This document shows positions 8,277 through 23,249 of a stretch of DNA of 64,000 nucleotides, piece after piece (positions within the stretch are counted from its first letter, which is position 1; each line of letters starts with the position of its first letter). Source of the DNA: Mesorhabditis belari (taxonomy: Eukaryota > Nematoda > Chromadorea > Rhabditida > Rhabditidae); assembly GCA_958450365.1 (NCBI GenBank), contig CAUEEP010000937.1, positions 992,501 through 1,056,500 on the forward strand. The letters run 5' to 3'. A program made the translations under genes and the position numbers. The notes under the pieces were generated by a model, which did not search any database, was not told where the DNA came from, and was given only the letters and a program-made list of their open reading frames with translations.

Positions 8277-11200
8277 TCATTTACCGGATTTGATCAAAAT
8301 TCCGGTTCTCTGCTTGCCGCAATCGGGAGTCTCGCCGGATTTGGGATCACTTTTTTTTCTCCCCTAAAAATCATTCGCACATTTGTGGCAAATCTTTAAA
8401 GAAAACGTTACATGCTGCTTGCGAAATAATTAAATTTATTTAACATATCAGTAAAATTGAGTGCAGATGGGGGGAAAAAGATACAAATATCACAAATATA
8501 AAGCCCGTGACTTTAAACTTTAAATAACACAAATGAAAAAGCGGTTAAGCAAATTTGTTAAAAGATTAGAGAAAAGTCGGATCAATTATTACTTCATTTG
8601 CATCGGATAATCGAAGAGAATTGTATGTGGAATGAATTTTATCCGAGGGACGAGACGAATTCTTCGATGGACGACGAATGATTTCACCGCGAGAAGATGA
8701 CAAGAACTAAAATAAAATGTGAAAATGTGTAAGCAGCCTAAGATTGGTTTGGCTTTAGAAGAATCGAATTTTAATTCCAAATTTTCAACAATAACAACAA
8801 CAGTAAAACAATTTAGCAATCCCAGTTCTGACGTTTTGCAATATGACGAAATTTTCTAAACTGGATTTGAATGAGGATCGATTGCTTGAAATGTCAAACA
8901 TTGAAACACACGTCTTTCCCGATCTGATAAGCTCAAAAAAGCACCTCAACTCCCCAGCATTGCCTTGTTTTGTTCTCGTCAATCACCAAATCGATAGCTG
9001 TCATTCTCGTTTGCCGCTTTCGTCGTTCGATATTCTGTTCGGAGCGTTTCGCGGAAAAATAGTTCTGCAAGGTGAGCGGCAAACCGGTCAGTGCACGACG
9101 TCTAAGAAGAACACTTTGTTGTTGATTTCATACTTTAAAAGAGTTTTTCCTATTCATTTTAGATTTTGCACCAAAAAACTTCTATAGGCTTGTTATTTCA
9201 CTCAAACATAACAGCTTTTAATTTACAAAAACAGGTGTCACTTAAAACGATACCGAAAAGAAGTTTCATGAGGATTTGTCGCATTAAACGCATCATCAAA
9301 TCCAGGTGGCAGCTCGTGATTCGATCCGATAAAAAGTGACATCGATGAGCGTCTCTCCGCATTTTCGTTGAAACTCGAACGAGAGGATCCCTTAAATAAA
9401 TTTTTGGTTTTGAAGCTTTAGAGATTAGAGGTTTAGAGAAAATTTAGAGATTGTTGCAATCAATCAACGCAATCTACAGCTATCAAATCGGTTAAAAACT
9501 AACAAAATTGCTGTCAAAGAACGAAAATCTTCATTCAACCTGACTACTTTCATCAATTTCATATCCTCGTCGGGCGGCTAGTTGGGTGGGCCCATCGACA
9601 ATTGTAATGTCCGATTCGATTGTTCCCCGTCGTCGTATTAAAGGCGCCGGCACTTGTGGTTCATTCTAAAAAGCAAATGATCTATGTGACACAACACGAA
9701 TTTCTGCCTAATGCCAAGATATTTAAAAAGTAGCAAAATGTGTTTCAAAAAGCACACACCTTTACAATCGTTTCCTGACTCGCACATGGATTATGCCATT
9801 TGATCGGCGAACTCTCCTCCAAATCATCGAACAATTCCCGTTTGAGCGTGGCTGGTTGGGTAAAATTTGAGAATGGCTTTGGTGGAGTGTAGAAAATCTA
9901 AGAAAAATGGTGTTAGAAATTGAAAGTCACACAATTCACCTCAAATGGAAGTGGAAGATTCGGAGATTCATTCTCTTGTGTTGCCGGACATTTGAACTAA
10001 AAGAATGATAATGATCTAAATATTAATAGCATTTTCAAATCCACCTGTGAAGCCGTGAAAAAGCTGGAAAGCGTTTCTGCTTTGCACGAAATTTCTCCGA
10101 TGTTCGTGCTGCTTTTTATCGATTGTAGCTTTTCGTTCGAGAAAACAGAATTCCCTTCATCCATCGTCTTTATCAGAAGAGAGTCGCTAAATTCAAAAAT
10201 ATGTAAAACTTATCAGAATGCAATAAGCATAGCTACCAAGCAAGTTTCGTTATTCTTAAAATTTACCCTAAATTGCAACCACAAACCTTTTTCCTGGTCG
10301 ATCAACGTCTTCATCGCTCAAAAAGAGATCATCTTCGATTAAGTTAAGGAAACTAAAAGCACATTTTTTGCATCAAAAAATAAATTTTTACCAAGCTTCC
10401 GGTGTTTTACTCGGCGATGGAATCAGAGAATCTGAGAGTCTGGAGAAAATTTATAAAGATTATGTTCAAAGGTTGAACCTGAATGGTTTCTCTGGAGTTT
10501 CTTCTATTCTTTCGTCAATGATCCTTTGTTGTAGTAAATTTGGCTAAAATAAAAGCAAAGTCCAAAGTTTCAAAATTTAAATTAAATACCTTTGACTCCA
10601 TGCTGGACTCGCTTTGAGCCTCTCTTTTTGTGCTTTGGCAAATTGCAGCCTAACCTCAAAACAATAAATCTACTCACATCACTAGCATACCTTTGATTCT
10701 AGAGTACTTTTTCGCGAGGCTACGACCGATTTTTTGGAGAATGAGCGATTCGTCTTGTTTCCTCCTCCTAAAGTCTTAGATTTATAAAAAAAATTCAAAT
10801 TGACCCAGAAATAAAAGTATTAATCGCCACCTTTAGAAATCGTTCGACGTTTGAATGGTGAGATGACCTCGTCGAAGAGATTCACATTCTCTTTCTCGTT
10901 ATTCGATTCGCAATACGAGATTGAGTCTAAATGTTCAATTGCAAGAAGATTCATGACCGTGATTGGGAAAAAACTGCGATTATCTATATATTTTAAGCTG
11001 ACATTGAAATTTGAAAGAAAACTTACGAAAATCCAATGAATTTTCATCGTCAATCAATTTCGAAATTGAACTAAAATGAAAATGAATGAAAATTCCTGCT
11101 TTCCCCAACCATTTTTCTTCTTGAGATGGCGATGATTTGATTGACGAACATTTGAGAATGGGGATTCGGGGTGAAACTGAAATGTAAACAGGTTTTAATC

Positions 11201-11628
11201 AAAAGTTTGCTATCTTACCTTTAATACTTGCGATGTTTAAACTCGATGTTGATTCAAAGGAGGCGCGTCTTCTAAAAGAAATTGATTGTTCACTTAATAA
11301 AACATTAGATTAGGATATAAACTTGTCGACAAAAATTCTTGAAAAACACCTCTTCGTCAACTCGTTGAATGAAAGAACCGATGAGATCTGAATTAGAATA
11401 GGTTAAAACAAAAAAAATTGATTAGATTTTAAGAAAAAAAAGATCTTCTTATGGAATAAATTTGAAAAGGATGTCCAATCCGTAGCATTGAATTATATTT
11501 GAAACAAAAACAACTTTTAAACATCTTAGTAACGCTTAAACCGTTCCAAAGGTTACCTCGAAATTTTCCGAACATCTTTTGATGACTTTCTTGTGGGTAC
11601 GGCCATCAGCTTGCGCGTGAACTCTCAT
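8277..11628 (-). CDS. KEN-box, Ser/Thr-Pro-rich protein, unrecognised
   Basis: The ATG at 11628 begins MRVHAQADGRTHKKVIKRCS. More than a dozen short exons follow with consistent splice sites, e.g. 11398-11356, 10925-10835, 10161-10047, 9956-9900 and 9397-9260. Visible features include a KEN degradation box (NNEKENVNLF), CDK-type sites (ISPFKRRT, IPSPSKTPEA, VSPRIP, ESSPIKW), acidic stretches (NLIEDDLFLSDEDVD), and a basic Arg/Ser-rich C-terminal part (ERRKRQTRM). No folded domain is recognised. This pattern fits a disordered cell-cycle-regulated protein targeted by the APC/C, which is inference. The 3' end is uncertain: the frame may stop near 9240 without the last splice, near 8570, or at 8277 via an exon at 8363-8277. 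Its ATG is 233 bp after the cyclophilin stop, suggesting co-transcription. Confidence 0.55.
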
Positions 11629-11861
11629 AAAATCTTAAAATAAACATTGCAACGGTTCTGTGATCAAAACAGTTTCTTACCGTGTACTTTGTACACTTGA
11701 ATTTAAAATATAATGCATGTTCTATCTGAGGTATAACAGGGCATTTTTATCTCAACAATTTTGGAACGCAAATTTATTCAGAACGTGATTAATTATCTTA
11801 ACAACCGAAATAATATACCAACAAAGAACAGCATCAATGAAACAACATGAAATCTAAATAA

Positions 11862-14589
11862 TTATTCAGCTTTTTCCTCGTCCGCCTCCTCTTTCTTCTT
11901 GATGAAATCGCTGTACTTTTGAGTACGATTCTGAAAAGATTTCCGATGAGAATTTATCACAATTTTACCGTAGCAATTGTCCAACGGTGAGGTTCCTCGT
12001 TTTTCACAACACTTGAGTAGAACATTGACACACCGCGACCACGAATCTAAAGGAGTCGTTTGCTCATGACGATAAGACAGGTTCAAAAATACCTTTTTAT
12101 CGCCAGATTTGCCACTGCTAGAATGCCCCCTATCAACGTCGCGTCTTGGAGAGCGAGATCGAGAACGTGAACGCTAAAAGGTTACTTTATATGTCATGTA
12201 AGACAGTTTCGTACCGTAAATACTGTAATTGAAGAGCATGTCCTTCTATTTTTTTTCTCTATCCTTTTTCGGACTCCCCAAGAAAATCACATAAGGGGAA
12301 CCATGTATAATTTTTTTTAAATCTTTTAGAATCCCTCCAGCTCGATTGGACATGCTCTAAAACAAACGAAAAACATGTTTAAAACAAGAAAAAATTTTCC
12401 AGCTTTGACCCCTGGAGCTCGACCTCTCGGGTTTCCCTTTACACTTTTATTTTTGAAATTTTTTTAGATCCTTTTCAATTCTACTGCCAACCCAGGTTAT
12501 ACATATGGCCCATATCCACCATTCTAAGCACTTTTCAGTCAAACTCTTTTTCAAAAGTAGTGACTTTTTGGGCGGCCAATTTTGTATGGGAAGGGTGCCC
12601 TTCAATTACAGTATTTACGGTATCAATTAAGTTTGCCTCCACATCAGGTAACAATTTACAAGCTATAACAATTGCAGTTAACTTTTAAGATACACTTACT
12701 CGGAAAGCCATTCGCCCGGATAGACGTCCTCCATTTCGTTCATGTCTCCCTTGACGATCACGCGAACGGCTACGTTCTCGAGATCGGCGACGATCACCCC
12801 GATCTCTCTAAAAAATTGAAAATAATGATATCAATATCCTAATTTTTTTACCCGATCTATGTCCTTCCCAAAACGCTTTTTCTCCTTTCGTTTCTCATCT
12901 TTCTCTTCTCCGTCTTTCGGTTTTCGTTCTGGTGTTTTGCTGTGACGATAGAGGAAATTCTTTTCAGCCGGCATGTCAGGTATGTCGGAGATTTTTACCG
13001 CAGTCGTGTTTTCTCTAAACAGATACTATATGACGAAAATTATAATAAAATACTTTTCTTGATTAGCCTCCTCTTCTTTTTCCTCCTCGGATGACGATGA
13101 CTCAGAAGAACTCGACGATTCACTGCTGCTCGAAGAATCTTTTCGTTTCTTTGTTTTTCTCTTGCGCTTTCTAAATACAATTTTACTATCAAAAATCGGG
13201 GCAGCTTTAAATCCAGCACTTTGATGCCTATACCTCGAACCACTTGAACTAACCTTTCTGGTCTACGAAATTCATGGAAAATTAAAAATCAGAAACTCAC
13301 TTTCCATCATCAGAATCACTTGAAGATTCGGATGAATCCGAAGAAGATGACGAAGAGCGTTTGCCGGATTTCTTCTTTGGCTTTTCCTTTTCCTTTGAAG
13401 ATTTCTCACTTGGCGATTTCATTTCTCCACAATTTATGATGATAATCTGAATAAATCTAATTAAGAAATAAAAACTTCAAACTTACATCAGCAAGTGGCT
13501 TGCTTTTGTTATCGACGTCCACATATTCAATACGATCGACAATTTTTTGCCCTTTGGTCACCTGCAAACAAGAAAATTACAAATATGTCTCTAAACAGAT
13601 AATTAGCATTTAACCGTCAAATAAATAGCGAGAACTTTCTCTAGAAAACATCATTTCGACTATTTCGCCTGACTCGACGCCTTTTCCCTTCGCAATTGGG
13701 CAATTACTCGACGACAATGTAAGTTTGCTTTTGCTCTTTTTTTGCCCTTTAAACTTGTTGGGCTTTTACTACACCTTGGGAGTATTAACTTGTACCTTTT
13801 GGCCTTATTGATCGATGCGCTATTTATTAACTTTTTTTGCCTACATTCCAAAAAAACCCATGAAGTGCAGAAACAAATGAATTTACCACTTGAACTTTTA
13901 TGTCGTGAATAAATTATTCGATATGTTGTTTTTAAAGACTCTTTAAAAAGCCTTTTTTTAGTCAAGAAAATTTGGTAACCAACCTTGCCGAAAACAACGT
14001 GCTTTTCATCCAAATGCGGGCATGGCACACATGTAACGAAGAATTGACATCCATTTGTATTAGTGCCCTGAATTAAACTCTAGCTGGAATAACTTTTTGA
14101 AACATACGCTGTTGGCCATCGAAAGCAGATAAGGTTTATCGTGCTTTAGCTTGAAATTCTCATCGGGGAAAGTCTTTCCGTAGATCGACAGTCGCCCGGT
14201 TCCGTCGCCATTTACCATATCACCTCCCTATAAACTCAGAAATTAAGATCAACAAGATTTTAAAAAGTCTACCTGAACCATGAAACTCTTGACTACTCGA
14301 TGGAAGACCGAGTTTTTGTAGGAGTAGACCCGTCCATCAATTTTCGTTCCTCGGCAAAACTAAAATCAAGTCTTCAGGAGTGAACCAGTACTTTTCGACT
14401 GACGGCGTGGCAAACAGTAAACGAGCACATCGATCCGGTAGTTTAATAAGCTTTATCTAGTAAATTCGTCCTTACCTCAATAAAGTTGAGCACTGTTTTT
14501 GGGACCACATCGGAGAATAATTCAAACTCTATCCGATAAGGGCCTTCTTTCCCGATTCGAACCTCGAAAAAGCCAAATTTACTTGGCAT
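11862..14589 (-). CDS. SR-type cyclophilin (peptidyl-prolyl isomerase)
   Basis: The ATG at 14589 opens [20 protein letters not shown]. The cyclophilin domain occupies roughly the first 175 residues: [14 protein letters not shown] carries the catalytic Arg, Phe and Gln, and [13 protein letters not shown] and [12 protein letters not shown] complete the active site, with His in place of the cyclophilin A Trp as in other large cyclophilins. After the domain come long Ser/Glu/Lys tracts ([14 protein letters not shown]), Arg/Ser repeats ([10 protein letters not shown]) and a short C-terminus ([15 protein letters not shown]). This is the architecture of nuclear PPIG-like SR-cyclophilins, which associate with splicing factors and the RNA polymerase II C-terminal domain. 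The gene has about a dozen exons. It follows the 68-residue gene by 184 bp and precedes the KEN-box gene by 233 bp. Confidence 0.9.
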
Positions 14590-14773
14590 TTCTAAATTTA
14601 AATGTAAAGTAAATTAATGTTTTCAAATTTTTAAAATATTCACGATCGAGTACGTTAGAATATGACTTTGAAAGCACGTTAAAGTTTATTTACCCGTAAA
14701 TGTGATTAGTAACAAAATAACTATAGCAAAAAAAATAACAAAAAAAATGACAAAGGATTCCTCTATTGAGCCG

Positions 14774-15180
14774 CTATGTTGGTGACGATGAATCGTTAAA
14801 GTTTGACGGATTGTTGGCATGCGATTGATCGTTGCCTCTGAGTCGGTGTTTTTCGAGCTAAATTATCGGGTTTAAAAATTAAATTTTGCAGAAAATGAAA
14901 CTTTAGTAAAGCCAGAAGCTTCTTGTTTTTCACCAACCATTTTTGAAATTTACAAAAGATTTAACCACAAAATATGCTAACCTCAAATTCGATGTTTCGT
15001 TTCATTCCTTCCAAATATCGTTTCATCTGTAGTAAGGCGGTTTTCTCCTAAATCACAAGCATTAGATTTGATCTAGATAACAAAGTTCCCATTAGCTACG
15101 TTACTTTTATAGATATTACCAACCTTTTCCAACTGAACAATTTGTTGTCGCAGAAATTGATATCTATCCGTTCCGGTCAT
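14774..15180 (-). CDS. 68-residue coiled-coil-like small protein
   Basis: Three in-phase exons (15180-15124, 15047-14982, 14857-14774) encode 68 residues. The sequence begins MTGTDRYQFLRQQIVQLEKE and continues through a helical, charged stretch (LLQMKRYLEGMKRNIEFE), ending in a polar Asn/Ser-rich tail. The heptad-like first 45 residues suggest a small coiled-coil subunit. I do not recognise the family. Being 184 bp upstream of the cyclophilin ATG and downstream of CIR1 on the same strand makes a shared operon likely. All three exons have standard borders. Confidence 0.6.
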
Positions 15181-15493
15181 TTTCTTTCTTCTAAATGAAT
15201 CTTGATCCATTAATTAGCAGAATAATTTTCAAACAATAAAGTAGAGAATAAAATATTTACAGATAAAATAAAAGAATCGTTTAACTCCACGCTCTAAAAC
15301 CGATCCTTGCTAATAATTTATCCAATACATTTACAATATTCTCGACAAGTAAACATTGTGTTGAAACAAATATCCTGCGCGAAATAAAGTTTTAACAGCA
15401 AAGATTTATTCTTCCAAGATAATTGTCTCAAAGGTCATATTAAAGTACAACAAGAAAACATTGTGACTATACAAAATATTTCCAAATATTTTT

Positions 15494-17468
15494 TCAACCG
15501 TTGAATGGGATTCCTTTATCGATCGCGTCGACTTCTTTCCTAAAAAGAGTTATTAGCTATAGGAACGTTTCTCGTAAAGTCGTTTGTGCTACTTTCAAAC
15601 ATTTGCTAACTCGAGACAAGTTTTTTGTTTAAACTACAAGCTAAATTAATGGCCTAAATTAACCCTGATCTAGGTGAAGTAGTTACGCACCCGAACAAAT
15701 TTAACCCTGGGTCAATTAAAGCTTTTTTAACAATCCTGAGAAAACAAATGAATACATTTCTATCGTTCGAATGTTTGCTAGATGAGCTCCGATCTTCCTG
15801 TCGATCACGTTTTGGCGTCCGAGAGTGGGAGGGCGAGCGAACACGAGCACGCTTTGGTGTACGAGAGCGAGCACGCTAAATGTTCTTTCTGCTATAACGC
15901 AAAACGCATTTATAGAATCTCTACACTAACAGGTTGTACTAAATCTTAATGAACTATTCACATAATATAAGCTACCTTTTCTTTTCTGCTTTTCTTCTTA
16001 TCCTTTTTGTCTTTCTTCTTCGATTTTGTTTCTTCTTCTTCGCCCCGTATTTTCCTGAAGAGATCCACATTGCTTTTATGTTTTAAGCCACAGTACCTCA
16101 TAAGCTTTTTCATCTCCTTCTTCGACAACCCTTTGATGAATTCATTCATTTGCTCAGCTTCCGTCTTTGGCTTGCTTGACGATGATGAGGCTCCGAGTCT
16201 TGCAAGTTGATCATCCATTCTAAATTTAAATATTAAAATCTTGAGAATTCATTTTTCAATTACAACAAATGCAAATGAATTTTAATGAAACTTATATTCT
16301 TTAATGCGTGCAACAACTTACCTCAAAGCATCAAGCACATTTCCCTTTAGGCGGAATCCGTGCTCTTCGCGCATGTCTTCGGCCAATTGCACTCTGTCAG
16401 GCTGTTCCTCATTTAGCTGGTTCTGATCTTTCTGAAATTTTTTTTACTTACAAATAACCAGGTAACACAAACCTCTCGTTGAGCACTCCTTTCAGCTACA
16501 AGTTTCTCCTTTCTGGCCGTCTTGATTAGATCCGATGGGTTGTTAGCATCTAAATACAAAACTTATTAGAAGCAAAACTTTTAAAACATACATCCACTAT
16601 CCTCGTAGTTTCCACTCATTCCGAACAATGGGCATTCGCTGTCGGTATTCAAATGGCCCCATTTGTGACATTTCACACATCGAACATTGCGAACCTGAAT
16701 TTCAACATTAAAAATTGAGAAATTTAGACTTACTTGAATTCCGAAAGGTTGATCTTGAATCAACTCGTTTCCTTTTGCCCATTCCTCTCGAGGTGCCTGA
16801 TATTTGCGTTGCCATTCAAACTTCGGTTCTTCTTTGGGTTCCTCTCTAAAATTTCCAAGCCTTATAGAATTTATCATAAACAGTTTGAAAAGACTAATAT
16901 TTAGTTGAGTTGGAGCTTTAGTAAATTAAAAAAGTCTTGTTAAACAAAACCCTAGAGTGGAACTTACTTTTTACTGATTCCGGCCGGCGCTTCATACATA
17001 AAGGAAAGACCCAATTTTGCTTTTTCGTCTCCAAGCAGGGCTTTGTTGTTGAGGACTTCTTGTTCCTTCTGATAGGCAACTCGCATTTCCTCTTCTCGTT
17101 GATCCTTCTTTGATTTCACCTCTCGTGCTTCCCATACCTAAAAAACCAGATTTTGCACTTAAGTTTAGGGATTTATTTCAAAAATAAAGATTAAATTGTG
17201 AACTTACTCTTTTCAAGTTCCACCATGCGGACGGATGGAAGTCCTTTTTGGACCTAAAATTATACATTATAGATTTTTTTTTCATTAATTATACTTTTTA
17301 TTATTATATATGTATTTATAGCAAACTTTTATACAATCTTTTCATTTTATCTGCTTAAAAACTATTTTTTTATTTTATATGACTAAAAAAGAAGTTTTAT
17401 ATTCCTATCATATACTTTAAAAAAAAAACGATAAAAACCAACATGAAATTCTGAAAGCCCTTCCCCAT
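15494..17468 (-). CDS. CIR1: CIR1 (RBPJ/CBF1-interacting corepressor) orthologue
   Basis: Exon 1 (17468-17443) encodes MGKGFQNFM and joins to [15 protein letters not shown], the conserved Cir_N start. Next come [40 protein letters not shown] and the zinc-knuckle-like [16 protein letters not shown], all hallmarks of CIR1. The C-terminal half has a Lys-rich helix region ([20 protein letters not shown]) and an SR-like exon ([20 protein letters not shown], 15888 on). CIR1 bridges CBF1/RBPJ to histone deacetylase complexes and also associates with spliceosomes. The last exon reads [14 protein letters not shown] before the stop at 15494, but the junction just before it could not be phased cleanly, so the final residues are uncertain. 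WDR12 lies 329 bp upstream; my recollection that these genes are also neighbours in C. elegans is unchecked. Confidence 0.88.
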
Positions 17469-17797
17469 GATTGCGCGTTGTTTTATTTATTTCGCTCACG
17501 AAAACCTAAAAATAAAAAAAAGTTTAACAAATACTGCAAATATAAATACTTTAGTCAGGACATGAAATAAAGTGCGCAAGATTTCAGATTAACTCAATGA
17601 CTGAGCAAGGCATAGAATGGCATACAATCTTTTAAAACACACTGCAACGTTCAAAATAGAGGTAAACATAAAGGCAAAAAACCTTTGCAATAACCATACG
17701 TTATTAAAAAAAACATTTATCAACAAAAACAATAACAAATTTAACAAGGCGGAACAACAAAAAGTGTGTAAATAAACAACTAAAAGTCAAATGATTC

Positions 17798-19754
17798 CTA
17801 TTGTCCGAAAACTTTCACCGTCGAGTCTGCACCACCAGAAAGAATTGTCGCTAAAAGAAAATTTGTAGTTTATACATTAGTAATTTTCTTGCAATAATTG
17901 ATAAATGAACACCAACCATCATCTCCACTCGCAACACACATCACTCGATCAGTGTGTCCATGTAGATCATATAAACTTGTTTTGGAGCTTCTAAAATAAA
18001 GGCGATATAAGCACGTTGTTTATTGCTTTTTTTTACCGAATATCCCATAGTTTTACAACCGAATCGAACGATCCAGAAATGAAAACATTCGGCTGCGCAT
18101 AATGCCATTTCACTGAAGAGATCCATCCGGTATGGCCAACAAACGATTGTTTTACCAAACTGCCTTCTGCAAATCCAAAATCATAAAGTTTAAATGAGAT
18201 GTAATTTACCAGTACTCCTCGTATCAAATAGTCGTGGAATCGAATCAGCTGATCCAGAAATCACCAATCCAGTTGTTTGATGTACGTCAATGGAAGTGAA
18301 CGCCTAAAACAGCTTAACTACGAAACTGTGCCAAAGGTTCATCAATTGATTGGTTAATACTTACTTTTGAATGTCTTATTCTTGAAATTTCGCCAGCAAG
18401 TTCCAGATCCCAGACAGCGATTGAGTGATCCCAAGAAGCCGAGACACAATGAGCGTCATTCCAAGCAGACCATTTCACTGCGACGACAGCATCTTTATGA
18501 CCACCGAGAGTAACCATTGGAACCTGAATGGATTTAGGATTATGCTCGAACTAATTAAAAATACCGCTGGTAATAAATTTTGAAAATGTACCTTGGTTAC
18601 AAAGTTTTCCTTCTTACGCTTCGATTTATCATTGCTTTCAGTTGGCTTCTCAATTGAGCCGGCGCTTTCTAAGAAAAAAAAATTGATACCACAATATAAA
18701 GTTTTACCTTGTAAGTTCCAAACTTTTAAATGCGAATCAAACGCTCCAGAGATCAGCCGTGTTTTGTCCTTAACCAAATATGTTATGAACATTTTCAAAA
18801 GCTCAACCTTATTAGTCGCAATAGAGCTCACACTCCTTTCATGTCCTCTAAGTTGTTGCAAAGTTGTAGCCATTTTCCCTCGAAACTAAAAGCATAACAT
18901 AAAAAACAGATACCACGAATCTTACCTCCAGAATAGATATGCTTGGCTTTTCTCCACTGACCGCCAATGTAAGACCATCAATTGAATCTCCTGAAAGTTA
19001 TCTGTATTGTCAAACAAAAAAAAAACAAACCTTTCGGTGATGTAATAATTTCTGAGCACTTGTAAGCAGTTCCGGAATCCTTAGAAATCTAAATCTCAAG
19101 AATAAGTACGTTTTATTTTAAAACTCTTTACTTGTGCAATCTTCTTTCCTTTTCGGTCCCAAACCAATATTTCTCCATTGAAAGTTGTGGCCAAAACACT
19201 AAAAATACTTATTTAGCAAAAAAAGGTAAAAACTCAACTATTTGTTGAAAGAATGAACGCTACTGATCCAGTCGGGGGCTGGTAAATCGAAAAGTGGCTT
19301 TGGTGGCTCCAATCCAAGAATGCACTCAATCTTCACAACATGCTCCTAAAAATTCCCATAATGTCAAAAATCACAAAAACAAGTACTAACCGTGTCGACT
19401 GAATATTCCTCGATGAATTCGTTCAGCGTGCTCCGGAGAAAAGTCTCGCCAATCAAGAGTTCGAATTTCGTATCCGTCCAATCATCTAAAATTTTGCATG
19501 GTTTTTATGGCTTGGAGGATCAATAAAGTTTTTCAATTAAAGCCTTACCTTCGTTTTGTTTGATGCTTTGATTAACAAGTGCATTCAAGTTTTCACTGTC
19601 TGCTGTCGTTGGAACGTCAAAAACATCATCCGGAATTGAGATCTCTCTAAAATAAAAACAGTAATTCCCAAAACCATGGATTTAACACTTACTTCTCGTT
19701 CTTTATGAAGAACGACACTTGAATGTGCCGCTCATTGGAGCCGTCTATTTGCAT
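17798..19754 (-). CDS. WDR12: WDR12/Ytm1 ribosome biogenesis WD-repeat protein
   Basis: The ATG at 19754 is followed by an NLE domain in the first about 80 residues ([19 protein letters not shown]... [20 protein letters not shown]). A linker with [13 protein letters not shown] and DWISSVHSF matches the WDR12 family. A WD40 propeller follows, with clear repeats [37 protein letters not shown] and [13 protein letters not shown], closing with a repeat near 17820-17990. WDR12 works in the PeBoW complex in nucleolar maturation of 28S and 5.8S rRNA, and its NLE domain contacts the AAA ATPase Rea1/midasin. The start codon is 130 bp downstream of the RPB12 stop, typical spacing for a nematode operon. 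Confidence 0.9.
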
Positions 19755-19884
19755 CCTGTAATTTATCGAATACCCGACAAAATTTTAATAAACAACAACA
19801 AAAATGAATAAAAGCAACACAATAACAAATTAAGAGCGTAAAAATCTAGAAATCCGAGATCAGCAACAGCTAAAGATAAAAGAT

Positions 19885-20308
19885 TCAACGAGCATCGTAG
19901 ACCATGAGCTTCCTGAAATAGAAACTTGCTATGATAACGTGATAAAAAGCAAACCTGCAACGTTTCTTGTACAAAATTCGGTAACCACAATTTCTGCATC
20001 GAATGATATCCTTCGGCTTTATTTCGTTTTCTGCATGACATTCACCGCAGATATAAATCATCGAGCTGATTTTCATCGCAGAGCCTAAATATTTAAAATT
20101 GAATTGGTAAAGCTCATGGATAAAGATTCTCGCTTTAGTTTTTGATTTAACGGGTTTATCAAAAGATGAATATAGCAATTTGATTGAGAACAGATATTTT
20201 CTGGTCCAAAATAAATACCCAAGTGTAAATTTTGCACTGCAAATTTCATAATCATTTCAAGCTCTTACCTGATCCTGCTGCATTTCCTGGAGTCGAGCCA
20301 CCATCCAT
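19885..20308 (-). CDS. RPB12: RNA polymerase I/II/III shared subunit RPB12 (RPABC4)
   Basis: Three exons encode about 63 residues. Exon 1 gives [14 protein letters not shown], exon 2 gives [18 protein letters not shown] and [13 protein letters not shown], and exon 3 gives KLMVYDAR and stop. The CGEC/CRNC pairs bind the structural zinc ion, and the basic YRILYKKR block and VYDAR terminus are near-invariant in RPB12/POLR2K. The length matches the family. It is first in a tight pair with WDR12. Confidence 0.95.
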
Positions 20309-20729
20309 TACAATAAATTTCTGTAATAACGAAAATATTAGTGTCAGTATGAGAAAGTAAAATCAATTTTGACAAAGAAGGGAATTCGAATATTCAGTCG
20401 CTTTTTCCGTAGAGAAAATTTTTGGAGAATTAGCGAGCGAAAGGGACAAACTAAAAAACTACGGTAACATAGGCAAATTATGGGACAAAATTCTCAATCC
20501 TTTTCAAGCTTTAGGTAGTTTCAGAGCTTCATAACGCAATAATTGTACGCTTATTCAACAACAATTAATAAAAATTTTATTGGAACAATCTAACAAGTTT
20601 GGAGTACTAAAACAACCACATGTCGGACAATCGTGCGCAAAACTAACCGGTTTTAAATGCACAAAAGATACACAATCATCAAAGTAAAAGTCAAAAACTA
20701 AATATTATGCGAAAACAATGTTGTCAATC

Positions 20730-23249
<2,520 letters not shown>

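Noticed and set aside
8843..9187. 114-residue plus-strand ORF with an ATG
   Set aside because: It is antisense to a minus-strand exon whose splice phases fit the KEN-box gene; no partner exons were found on the plus strand.
13660..14028. 122-residue minus-strand ORF starting [16 protein letters not shown]
   Set aside because: It begins inside the cyclophilin domain and reads through an intron; it is not a separate gene.
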